Shown in pieces: positions 25,090 to 36,789 of a DNA stretch of 64,000 nucleotides. A program made the position numbers and the translations under genes. Source of the stretch: Zhengitettix transpicula (lineage: Eukaryota; Arthropoda; Insecta; Orthoptera; Tetrigidae); NCBI GenBank assembly GCA_037074705.1, contig CM073595.1, positions 68,372,139 to 68,436,138 on the forward strand, given 5' to 3'. The notes beneath the pieces are model-generated. The model was not told where the DNA came from, did not search any database, and worked only from the letters and a program-made list of their open reading frames with translations. The first letter of the stretch is position 1, and each line of letters begins with the position of its first letter.

Positions 25090-28000
25090 CTAATGAACTC
25101 AGGAAGGGGGAGTACATAAATATGTAACAAAATTTTAATGCATTAATAATGTAATTAAAATTGTAGGTGGTTTTACCTTTCTTTGTCAGAAGGCAATGCC
25201 CTTCAAGTCCTTCATTGTCTAACGCTCCAGGGTGCTTTCTTTGCTCACAACCCCTACCCTCACAATAATACAATAGCCAATTTAAATTTTTCATAATTTC
25301 TATGCAAGAACAGTGTTGGTGTACATCCAGTCTGTTGGTTGATAAATTGATTGCATGCCTGGTGTTACAAAAGCAAGAATGAAAACATTGCAATTAAGTT
25401 TACATGCCTTGAATTGAAATTAATAAGATAATAAATGTTTGATATATCAATTGATTGATACAAATACACAATTGAAATAAACTCTATCAGTTGTGTAGTA
25501 TTACACAAATTCGTGAGAATTTTTTATACGAGTATGAGTATTTTTGATCACACTGTGTTGGTAGTATCACCTCAATTATAGAACTTTGATTTGATCTGTA
25601 TTTTCATAGAAAATTATAGGACAAGAAAGGAAAGCTGTCCTTCAAAAATTAATATCTGAATAGTTTTCAGGGGATTTATTTTGTCTACAAAATTTCTAAA
25701 TGTTAGTAATAGTATGTATGATACAAGGTTATTTATTTTCATTTATGTCATCCGTGTATTATGCTTATGTTGGCACACAGGATTTTGTTTTTCCTTGTTG
25801 GTTATATCCTGTAATTGAAAATATTGCACTTAAATAATTTTGGAACTGATGTAATTCAGTATATATATTTATGAATATATGCTATAGTATGCTTTGTTTG
25901 TTTGTGTGTGTGTGTGACTAGTATTGGCCTACAGAATATTTGTCTGTGGAATGGACAACTTAAATTAATCTGTTATGGGATGAATAATTTTTATTCTATT
26001 AACTTGTCTTTAATAATATATACATATTATTTATGTGTAGGCTTAAAATTTAATTTTTGTAGGACAATTTAATCTTTTCTATATTTTACCCTTTACTTTT
26101 ATCTTAATAAGACTTGGAAATTTTTGTGTGCTGCATTTAATGTACCTTAGTTTGTAAATGTATTCATGGATTATAAGTATTTTAATAAATATGTACGTCT
26201 CTTTACACATTATTTCTCTAATAAAATTAAGAATATAGATGAAAGGAATAGAGTACTGAATTTGTATCTAGGATTACATATTTTTGAACTATTCTCAATT
26301 ATAGTAAAATATTTTAATCAAATTAAGTTATATATTGCCTTTCAGTCTGTTGCAAATTGTGTCAGTTAGTATCAACAATATTGCCTAAAAATTTGGAATT
26401 ATATACAGACTCATTTTCCTAATTTCACTAATTTCATTGTGATTATTTAATTTTTTAATTTGGGTAATTTGTGTCAGGTTTTATGCTCGAGGAACCTGTG
26501 CTAAAGGAAGTTACTGCTTTTATTCCCATGAGTCTAGTCCAGTTGAAGTCGCAGGGAATGTTTCTGAAGCAAATCACAGTTCGAACAATAAGATCTTAAG
26601 ATCCCCTTGTAAATATTTTCTAAGGGGAATGTGTCTTTATGGGACAAGTTGCAGATTTAGTCACAGTCAGCAGACAGAATCCACTTATACTGATCATAGA
26701 CTCCATGGCATTCAGCCTACAACCTCCTCAGAATCAGCAGTTTCTTCATTTTTTCTTCCTGGAACAAGGTGAGCTACATTCGATTAAGAGCGGCATCCAT
26801 TTACATTTTGGATAAATTCAAAATATACAAATTAGGAAGCAACATGGACTTATATTATTTATAACTATTGTATAAAAATTTCAGTAAGAAGCTATCAGCC
26901 ATAAGAAATTATGAATCTAGTGCAGACAGTGGGTTGGGAGAAGATCCATCTGACAGTTGGGTCTATGCTCCAGAATTTGTTCCTACTAGTCCAAGTAAAC
27001 TAGAAAGTAAGATTTACTCTTCACTTATTTTAATGATGTTTAAATCTTTCTGTTAAGATACAGTCTCGTAAATTTGCTTGAAGTTTTAAAGCCTTGTCTA
27101 ATACTCTTGATAGGCTAGTTTTCTAAAAATGAATGAAGGTTGTCTATTTCAGAGTTATTTTGTATAAAATTATATTTGGAACAATCATATTGTTACAAGC
27201 AAGACTGGTAAGAGTTCTCCTGTTGACAAATTTCATAATAGTTTTAAATGCTTTTCACATTTGTGTCCAAATTACCTCCTTTATTCTTCAATTATGACAC
27301 AATGTATGTTCACAGAATAAGTATATTTGTTACTAAATTTAAAGCACAAGCTTCTTTAGAATGGTATGCATACAGAAGTGGTAATATAAATAATAATTTT
27401 TGTTGATAATTAGTTTTCTATTCTTGTTTCTAAAACAGTCAGCTTGATGTGAATTCCATTAAATTCACTTTAAGTCTACCAGGCAAAAATGTGATTTCAT
27501 GTCACATAAATGACACTGTTTGAAGTAATTTTGTAGACATTACATAATTACTCAAAACAAAAATGTAATAAGCATATTTATATATTACACATTTTTTTAT
27601 TGCATTTATAATATCAAAAAAACACTATTTTGATTTGCACCCACTCATGCTCCAACAGATTGGCTGTGTAGCGAGTCTGGCTGACAAGGATAGAGCCATC
27701 CTTGCCAATTTCAATTTCTAGTCCAATAAAGTATTATGCTGGCTGAGAAGTAACTTTCAAACTATTAATAAACTGTTGTAATTCATTTTCATCATCAGCG
27801 GCTAGCAGTCCATCATCTATGTAACTAACTGCATTTGGTCTCTTGCAGCCACACTTAGTAGAGTACGAATTGTTGATGTTCTAGCAACTGGACTAAAGGT
27901 TTTTTCATAGTCAACTCCCTTTTGCTGTGAACATCCTTGTATTACTAGTCTAGCCTTGAAATTATCTATTGAGCCATCAGCTTTGGTCTTAACTTTGTAG

Positions 28001-31000
28001 ACCCATCTGTTTGAGATAGCCCTTTTCCCTGTAGGTAAATCTAACTCCCAAGTTTTATTTTCTTGGAGTGCCTCCATTTCACGAACCATGGCTTCCTTCC
28101 AATAATCTTTTTGTTCTGACATAATGGCTTCTTTGTAGGTTTCCGGTTCTTCAGGATTTGTCAAAGTGTTCATGACGTAATCTTGAAAGAGCTCTGCTAA
28201 CATGCTCCTCACCATCGGTGTTTCGAATATATGTGACTTCTTCTGTACTTTCTTGACGATCCACAGTTACTTTTTCATCTGAAAAATTGAAATCCTCTTC
28301 ATTTATATTAATCATCTCATGATGTTGATAGAGTTTTCAACGGTCTCTCGGATAGTAGTGTCTCTCCTTCCAGGTAACAATTTTTCCTCAAAGATGACAT
28401 CCCTTGATCTGATGAGTTTATGGGCTTTCTCACAGTAAATTCTGTACCCGTCATCATGGTCATAGCCAATTAGAAGCCCTTTTGTTGCCTTTTGATCCAT
28501 TTTATTCCTCTTCTGCTTCGGAACATGAGTATAACAAGTTGACCCTATAATACGAAGATGTTTCATTCTAGGTTTCTTCCCGTACCACAGTTCATATGGG
28601 GAGACTCCTACCTCATTTGAAGGTCCTGTCGGGTTCAGTATGTAGCTAGCAGTTCTTATCACCTCAGCCCAAAGTTGTTGTGGAATATTACCATGAGAAT
28701 GCATTATTGCTCTAGCGGTTTCCACTAACATGCAATTTTCTCTCTGACTAAAACCATTTTGCTCTGGAGTATATGGCATTGTGAGTCTCTGAGCAATTTC
28801 TTCTTTTTGAAAAGTTTTCCTGACTTGTTGGCTGTCGAATTCAAGACCGTTGTCACTTAGCAGCTCCTTGATGATATGACCTGTAGTCTTCACTTCAGCT
28901 ATAAATTGACAGATTATTTCAGTAACATCATATTTCTCCTTCAAAAAGTAAATTGTTCCGAATGTTGTGAAGTCATCCTTGAAAACTATGAAGTAAAGAT
29001 ATCCAGTTGTTGAAGGTTGAAATGTAACTCACAAGTCTGTGTGAATTTGCTCTCCTGGTTTGGATGCTCTTGACCTCCTTCAAAAAGGTAAACGGTGAGT
29101 TTTGCCATAAATGCAACCTTCACAAACCTCACTGTCCATTTTTAAATTGATGTTCATCTCCCTGCTCAGCAGAGACTTCATATGACGTTTGTTTTGGTGT
29201 CCAAATCGTTCATGGTACAACTGCAATAAATTGCAGTGGTTGATTGTGTTTGCTTCACTCGGCATAGGTTTCTCTCTCCTTACTGCTAACTTGAAGAGAC
29301 CTCCATGACATTTACGAACACCAAGTAATTTCACCTCTCTGTTTACACTGAAGTTGCAGACTTCTGCAGTTGAGGAGAACCAGCTTTTGGAGTGCTTATC
29401 ATGTGCTGGTATAACTGAAAACAAATTCTTTTGAACACCTGGTACATACTAAACATCTCCCAGGGTGCTCTTATGCCATTTTCCTTTGACTGAGGCTTCA
29501 ATGTCAACAGTTCCTTTTCCAATGGTTTCAATCTTGTCACCATTTGCAGTGGTCACTGAATGCACTGATGAGAATGATTAAAAAGTCTTGAAAAAGTCCC
29601 TGTCCTTTAAAATGTGATTTGTTGCACCATTGTCTATATGCCAAACATCACTGTCACACTCAGAATTCATGACTGTAGATGAGGCAGCAGTAAGAATCAT
29701 ATTAGTGTCTTGTTAAGTTTTAGTTGGTTTAGGTGGTCTACCATCAGCGATCCAGTTCCTGCACACTTTTACACAATGGTTAGGCTTTTTACAATTATTG
29801 CAGATTATCTTTTTCTTTACCTTTGCATGGGCTTAAAGTTTATTGTTGAAGTTACATTCTATTTGAATGTAAGACAAGTGCTTCCTGTTCACTAGATCCA
29901 CATGCCTTGTTCCTCAAAGCCCTTTCATAAGCACACAGTTAATTCATCAAATTATCAACTGTTCCGTCACTTTTCGACATCAGCATCCAGCTGGACTTGA
30001 TAGAAAAATATTCTTCTGGCGAAGTGTCAAGAATTTTGCAAATTAAAAATACATCTGGCATCTCTGGTTGTAATTTCGACTCTGTGGTCATTTCTAATCT
30101 CGGCTCACTCCACAAATTTTTCAGTTTGGAAATATGTGTAGCAATATCATCATCAGTTTTTTTTCTCAAACTAAAGAAATTCATGCACAGATTATATACT
30201 TTATCTTCAGAGATGTCATCAAATAATTTATGTAACTCTAACCAAACTTCCCAGCATGTATTGAAACGCATAATTTTCTGTAACATTTCTTTGGACATAT
30301 TGAAGAAACTATGAGTAAAGCAATGCTTTCTTCTGCCTTATTATATGTCTCTAATGCGATTTTATGCGCTGCAATTTCATCGGTGTATTCACTTCCCGTA
30401 AGTGGAGGAGGTTTTACTAACCTGCCTTCAATTACTTCGAGTGCTCCAGGGATTCCTCGTAGATAAATACTTATTTTGTATTTCCATGTGCTCCAGTTTG
30501 ATTTTCTTTCCAGAAGTCCAACATTGATTATCCTAGTTAAATCAATCACTTAACCTAGCCACATGACAGGATAATCTCAAAGTGAACTACGTGAAGATTT
30601 ATTTAAATACCGGGTTTTGCTGTTTATAATATACCCTTTCATGCACAACTTCAATGCATAGCTGGTCCCCATAACCTGTTGGGTGTATTTAATAAAAAGA
30701 CAGCACACTATGTATTTAAGATGTATCTAAACATGTACATGAAGCACGTTAACAACAACAGAATGAGAAACAAAGAATATAATGTGTAAAAGATACTCTA
30801 TTGCACTTTCCAAAGAGAAAACACTCACAACTATTTAATAATCAGTAAAATACCATTTTCACTAACAGTTCTTTCAGCACTTTAATGAATGAATGATTAA
30901 ATAATTCATAAATATAAATTTAATTCATAAATTAAGTATTATTTAACTTCATATTTTGTGATTAAACAACACTGCTTGCATATGCATCATTTTATTCCAC

Positions 31001-34000
31001 TAACTGATGGTACATTTGTCTTATTAGTAGAATAGTGTTTTAAATCATTCTTAAATAAATATTTGCACTTTTCAGTACACAAGATCAAGGCTTATTTGTT
31101 GATTATAATAATTTTCTTTTTTCAGAGGCTAAAACTTATGCTGAAGCATTGTATCCTGGTAACTTGAATGTAATTGAAAAAGAAACAGCTTTAGAAATTA
31201 AACTTTGTCCTTATATGATGAATGGAAAATGTGAATATGAAATGTGCCAGTATGTACATGGGGATATTTGTGATTTATGTGGATGTGCAGTTCTTAATCC
31301 TGTTGATAGTGAACAAAGGAAAAAACACATATCAGTAAGTTCTAGAATCAGTGAATTTTTAAATTTATTTTCACTTTAATAAGTTTTTAATAGAAATGGA
31401 CTAAAATATGTTTGTATTTATCAACAGGAGTGTATCAGACAACATGAAGTAGATATGGAACTTTCATTTGCAGTTGCCAGATCTAAGGATAAAACCTGTG
31501 GAGTTTGCTTTGAAATTGTAATGGACAAAAAACCTGGTGATACACGGTTTGGAATTCTTCCTAACTGTAACCATTGTTTTTGCCTATCATGTATCAGGAA
31601 GTGGCGACAAGAAACTGAATTTGATAGCAAAATTATTAGGTATTGCATTTCATGTGTCATGAATTTTTCGTTTATTGTCATTTCTTCTATTCTACATGTT
31701 TTGATAAGTAGATTTATGCTAATTGTGAATCTCTCTCTATGTGGATTTAAATAAACTGTGACTTTTCCCTGTCAAATATCTCCCCTAATATCAGAATTTG
31801 TTAAATGTTTTGTCTTCATTTTTAACAAGAATAATAACTGACTTAACAGTGAATTAGCAATGTTTTTTCATTTATATGTTCAAATTGGTTATTTTTGTTT
31901 AATGTGGGTCAATGTCCAATCTTTGATTTGGCAGAATTGTACCTGCTAGGTTGATCTATTATTTATGGAAAACAGTAACACAAATTCATGTTAGTTCTTT
32001 TAATCATTTTATTGGTAATAATAATTAAAGATAAATTACTATTTCTATGTTCAGGAAAAGCAAAATAACTCATTATATTGCATACAAAGTTGGGGGAACT
32101 TGTAGATTTTAGGATGATAGACACTAGAAAGTTGCTGGGTTAAGAGTAATTGGCAAAAGGACCTAAAACTGGTTGCTGTGTCATTTATGAATCATAAACA
32201 GGATGTTAAAGGCAACCAACATACCTTTTGTAGGGCTGATCACAATTTCAAAGTCGGTTATGAACAGTGAAATTTCTTTGTTGAGATTTGTATAGGTATG
32301 AGGACTGCAGACAAGAAAAATAAAACACTATAAAGATGATCTCACATTTTTATTCATTCAGCATAACAAAATTTCAGCACTACCTGTAATTAAATTTTTT
32401 AGCTTATTAACAAAGTCTTTGATCTTTGATTATTTACAATAGACTGCATTGAGTATTTATTCTAATTGTAGGAGTGTGCATACATATACATTATGCATCT
32501 TAAATTAAAATTTTCTATGTTTCAGAGCCTGTCCTGAATGCAGAGTAACTTCTGATTTTGTCTGTCCAAGCACATATTGGGTCGACACTAAAGAAGAAAA
32601 AGACAAATTAATCCAAGATTACAAAATTGCTTTAAGGTAAATATTTATGTATAATTAATGTTGGGTGGATATATTATTGTGTTTTGAAGGGATGATAGAT
32701 GTAGTTATCTTGATACATTATTGGAGATCATTTCAAAATATTTGAGTAGTCTTCTTCTGAATGTCTTCATAAACTTTTAGTTCTTTCTTTTTTTTTATCT
32801 CCATTCTCATGTACATTTAACATCTTTCTCCCAATCAGTCCATGTTCATTTTTCAATGTTTATGTCCACTATATGGACATGGATAACATACGCAAAACAA
32901 CCAAAATTCCTTCCTGGTGAATTAGAGAACTGCTAGAAAACAGGACTTGTCAATTCAAAAATATGATTAGGGACTTCAATTCCAGAGTGGGACAGATAAA
33001 ATGTGCTTGTAAGGGAATGTGACATAGATAATTAAATCAGATCAGAGTGTGTAACTATGAAAAACATTGGGAGTTCAAACTTGTTATATTTGTTATCCTT
33101 ATTTGGGAGATATATAGTACTTAGTTGTTAGCTTCACGTTTGAACAGTCTGTTGACAGCTCAAAAACTTTTACTAATAAACCAAGCTCACAGGAACCACC
33201 CTTAACTAGGGTAAGCAATTTCTTTTCTCTTTCCATTCCCAATCAATTATATTACCATGTTCTGTTTGATTCACACAATTATATATATATATATTTATAA
33301 TAACTGAAGTCTAGAACCAAGCGGGTGTATCCATTCAATAAGGACACCGCCTTTTCTAATTCCAAATTATATCCCTCATTGGGGCAGTCTTTCACACTCT
33401 GATAAACCACAATATGCAGTACCTTATTATAATTAAGACAGTAAAATAATTTCTAAGAATAGGAAAGAGAGAGAGAGAGAAAGTTGCTTAATTTATTGTT
33501 AAAAATTGATTTCATACTGTAGAAGAAAGAGAGAAATTCCTAGGCTTTATCCTCTTTCTTTATAGTTAGTAGGTCTCATACTCTCAGAACCCCTGCACAA
33601 ATTTTCGCCAGGTAAGCTATGAAAGTAGTTGTCTGAGTAAGATAAAAATAATTTCTACTTGTAAAGAACAAAAATTGGCATTAGTAATGAATGACAATGT
33701 AATGTATTCTGAGTTTCTTATGTGAAATCTTGTAATAATAATTTCCAGTGTTGTTGTGTTTCAAGTTCTGTATTGAATTATCACAAGGTTTATTATTTTA
33801 TTACAGCACAAAAAATTGTAAATACTTCAATTCAGGAGCTGGTAAATGCCCATTTGGCAACAAGTGCTTTTATCTTCATGCATATCCTGATGGAACAATA
33901 GCTGATGTTGGACCTCCAGTTAGGATCCGAAGACGGAAACCCGATGAACTGGATGTCTTACAGGTATTTATATAAAAGATATAAATTATTATCTGTATTG

Positions 34001-35787
34001 CAATGTGTTGGAGATGGTTTACTTTAAATTTTTGTTAAAGAAAATTTTTTGAGGACCTGAGCGCCTGTCATCAGGATTGTAGGTCTGAACTGCATGCCAG
34101 CCGGGGATGAAGGAAAGAGAGAAAGGTGGTGGTTTACCTGAAATTTGAACTCATTGTTGCCACTAAGGACAGAAGGAAGTTACTGCTTTCTCCTGAAGGA
34201 GAAGGCTGAGGCCTCCAAATATTTGAAGATCTTTCCATATAAATTGTTCTTAATTATTTTGCCAATGTCAGACACTTCAGACCTATCCTGTTTAAGGGGG
34301 CTCAGGCACTCGAAAATTTGAAATTTTATTTAATCCCAGCTGACAATGCCACCTATCGATTTAAGGTAAGTCAACTGCTCTATGTCCCTCTTTCGTATGA
34401 AAATGAGTTGATCAATTTGACCTTGACACATATCCCTATTTGATTTATATATATTGGTATGGGAAGGAAAGACTGATAGGTTGTGGCTTACCTGAAAGTG
34501 AAGTGCGGTGTCGCCATAAGGAACTGAAGGTTGTTCTTCAAATTTTTGGAGGTTCTCAGACTCCTCCTTCTCAGGAAGGAGGCTGTCAGAGCCTCTGAAA
34601 ATTTGAAGAATAACCTTCAGTTTCTTATGGCGCCACCGCACTTCACTTTCAGGTTGAGCGGCCATCCATCAAGATGTTCAAAGTCTTCTGAAGGAGGGAA
34701 CTCGGGGCCCCTTCAAAATTTGTTTTGTTACTGCTTTCTTTCCTCGTGTCTTAACTTTCAATTTGAGGTAATTAAGTCTGTCTCTGCCCCTCTTTCCTAT
34801 CCAATTGAATAATATATAGAATTGATATTTAAAGGAAATGGAAATAGAGGGTGGCTTGTCATAAATATAAAACCAGTTTTGTCATGTTACACATGGGAAA
34901 AGCTCCCTAGGCCACTAACTTTATTTGTTGTTCATATGATAATTTTTCAGGTATCCCATGAGGTTAAAATTAACATTGTTAAACGTCTCTCACATGATAA
35001 TTGCAACAATTTATTTAGATTGCCTTGAAATCTGCCATTATTTGAGAAAGTCCAGCAGCACAGCCTGTACTGTTATGACCCTTTTGTGAGGTGTTCATAA
35101 TAATACCTTCACACTGCCCCCTTGATCTTTGTCATTCTCTGGCCACATTGAAATTATCATGTTTATGGCTTAGCTATGTAGACCATGTGGTAGGGCCTTA
35201 TTGCAGTAGGAAGTATACACTTGAATTCTCAGATCTATTTTATTGTGGTTCTGTATCACCTATGCTGTTAAAATGTGGATAATGGTGCTTCTTGGATAAC
35301 TCAAAGAGAAAGTGGAAAATGGGTGTTAAAATTAATGTAGATATTTTAGTTTATTAAGAGGTAGTGGGGAATAGACTGAACTAAGTAGTCCCATGTATGT
35401 ATATCTTGCTCACATACTTGGATATGAACGTAGTTTCATATTATTCAATATATTGCTAAATTCTTCTTCACACTATTAGTATGAAATATCATTGTGTTCT
35501 ACCTCTTCTTTTAATTTGATTACTTCTCTATTTTACAATAGGTTATTTATAAAATATTGGGATTTAAATACTCGTTTATAAAACTTCGAATATGAGTAAC
35601 TTTATTGTTGCTTTGGTATCTATTTATATTATTGTACCTGATTATTTCTTTTCAGCAACTAATTCTCTGGGATTGGCTTGATGATCGTGAAAACAGATTT
35701 GTGCTTAGTTTCAACGAAATGGAGGGCACTCTTTCATCAGACTCTTCAGAAGAATCGGATTGGTCAGACTATGAGATAACAATTTGA
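23253..35787 (+). CDS. MKRN1: Makorin RING-type E3 ubiquitin ligase, 8 coding exons
   Basis: Exons: 23253-23287, 26478-26768, 26885-27006, 31126-31334, 31428-31639, 32526-32636, 33807-33963, 35656-35787. All introns are GT-AG and all phases close, giving 422 residues. Domain order matches makorins: CCCH1 (C11, C19, C25, H29), CCCH2 (C56, C64, C70, H74), CCCH3 (C177, C185, C190, H194), a makorin Cys-His motif (C198 to H225), a C3HC4 RING (C243, C246, C266, H268, C271, C274, C292, C295) and CCCH4 (C331, C341, C347, H351). The C-terminus is acidic and serine-rich. Family role: an RNA-binding ubiquitin ligase, acting in the cytoplasm and at mRNPs; insect makorin is needed in the germline. The start ATG sits in a good context (AAAATGG), and exon 1 supplies the first finger cysteine. 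No metal ligand is missing, so the gene looks functional despite a retrotransposon in intron 3. Confidence 0.96.
23530..23697. repeat. Direct tandem duplication, period 84
   Basis: ATGGAGATTAATGTGCCTGT at 23530 recurs at 23614 with almost the whole 84-base unit, including the CCTGTTAGGTGATTGTA segment. Only a few changes separate the copies, so it is young. It lies in makorin intron 1. Confidence 0.95.
24951..25088. repeat. Two (TA)n microsatellites
   Basis: TA tracts at 24951-24975 and 25043-25088 in makorin intron 1. An 11-base C run lies at 24107-24117 in the same intron. Confidence 0.93.
30661..30676 (-). promoter_or_regulatory. Copia primer-binding site
   Basis: Immediately next to the LTR the minus strand reads GGTTATGGGGACCAGC. 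GGTTATGGG is complementary to the anticodon-arm region of initiator methionine tRNA. Copia-type elements use an internal half-tRNA primer of this kind. Confidence 0.65.
30677..30867 (-). repeat. Single LTR of the copia element
   Basis: Bounded by TGTTGGGTG at 30677 and CACTAACA at 30867, so the ends form the short inverted repeat TGTT...AACA. It abuts the primer-binding site directly. Length 191 bp. No second copy is visible near 27.5-27.6 kb. The right boundary is set by the TG...CA rule, without a paired LTR to compare. Confidence 0.65.
34058..34445. repeat. Fold-back repeat family, left member in makorin intron 7
   Basis: 34110-34210 is the inverse complement of 600-703. 34320-34440 matches the region around 404-500 (CAATTTGACCTTG, AAGGTAAGTCAACTGC and TCCCAGCT words). 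No gene content. It lies directly left of the hairpin-forming member at 34491-34653. Confidence 0.6.
34491..34653. repeat. Long hairpin-forming inverted repeat in makorin intron 7
   Basis: Left arm 34491-34568 and right arm 34577-34653 are near-perfect reverse complements over about 75 bases, with a very short loop. The arms share CCTGAAAGTGAAGTGCGG with the fold-back element at 15600-15822. The transcribed intron would contain a strong stem. No coding content. Confidence 0.85.
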
Positions 35788-36520
35788 CTAACGATATTGT
35801 GGAAGGAAGAGTTTAAATGTCACACTGACTATCTTCTTGAATTAACATGTTAAAGAATTGACATTAAAGTGTAACATTGAAATTTTTAGGGATACTTCTT
35901 ATGTGTTGGAAAATTATGTAACTAGATTGCAGTGATCATAAAAATTCCAATTGGACATTTTCAAATTTATTTATTAGTCATCACAGTTTGTTACTGTGTA
36001 CATTGCAATATATGGGTTATCAGAAGGATTTTGGCATTTAATGAATTAAAATGAAAGTACATCAAGTCTATTTCACTAAAATTGCATTAAAGTTCAGTTT
36101 TTTTCAGGCAGTATTTTAAATGGTCCATAATATATTTTGCAGCAAAGTAGTTGTACTTGCCAATGTGGAAATGCAGACTTCAGTTCATAAATGGATTTGC
36201 AGTTTTGTGTGCATGAGAGAGACTTTTCTATTCAATGCAATGTACTTCCAGCAGCTGTAAGCAAAGTCTTTCGGTTGTAAAGTACCGTTTGGCTTATGTA
36301 AAGTTCTATTTGTTTGTTAGATTATAGAATGCTGAGGTATAGTATTTTATTCACACACATTGGTAGCCAGGTACAAAGACCTCTGTTTTAAATTTTCTTC
36401 TTTTATTGGAAATTTTATAGATGTAAATGTATGTATTATAAAGAATGAATACTTATTTGTTGGCTTCCATTTTCATTTAGTAAAAATCATCTTCAGATAG
36501 GCTGAATTTATTAAATTTTC
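35788..36520 (+). other. Makorin 3' UTR and flank
   Basis: Non-coding, AT-rich. An ATTAAA at 35863-35868 is the first possible polyadenylation hexamer past the stop; better AATAAA-type signals occur further on (for example TTTAATAAATG near 38203). The true 3' end cannot be chosen from sequence. Confidence 0.4.
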
Positions 36521-36523
36521 TAA

Positions 36524-36528
<5 letters not shown>

Positions 36529-36585
<57 letters not shown>
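36529..36585. repeat. (TA)n microsatellite
   Basis: GTGTGTA followed by about 26 TA units, downstream of makorin. Confidence 0.95.
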
Positions 36586-36587
<2 letters not shown>

Positions 36588-36666
36588 AATAAACAACTTT
36601 AATTTATTATTAATTGAAAAGAATAAAATTAAAATGATTTTGCCTCATGTTGGCATGCCATAAATA

Positions 36667-36779
36667 TAATAAACAACTTTGCAATAATAATTGAATTGGC
36701 CCACGTTATGGCGCCATAAATGTAATAAACAACTTTGCAATAATAATTGAATTGGCCCACGTTATGGCGCCATAAATGT
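36667..36779. repeat. Tandem duplication, period 56
   Basis: TAATAAACAACTTTGCAATA at 36667 recurs at 36723 with the whole unit, including the palindrome-like TTATGGCGCCATAA. A more diverged related unit lies just left (about 36585-36666). Non-coding. Confidence 0.92.
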
Positions 36780-36789
36780 AATTATTGTA

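Larger units (their letters stand above)
27610..30867 (-). mobile_element. Ty1/copia retrotransposon, broken and 3'-truncated, in makorin intron 3
   Basis: In minus-strand order: a 191-bp LTR, a primer-binding site, and gag (30549-29939, two frames) with a CCHC knuckle near 29761-29806 ([14 protein letters not shown]). Then comes a protease motif ([11 protein letters not shown], 29612-29650; the usual D-S/T-G has become DNG), then GAG-pre-integrase (29424-29080) with the H-H-C-C finger. The integrase core follows (28944-28312: SDNGLEF and [11 protein letters not shown]). The reverse transcriptase starts at 28215. The RT runs into YIDDG near 27835-27817 after losing about 70 codons, and breaks off near 27610. 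RNase H and the second LTR are absent. Stops and frameshifts throughout; not mobile on its own. Confidence 0.93.
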
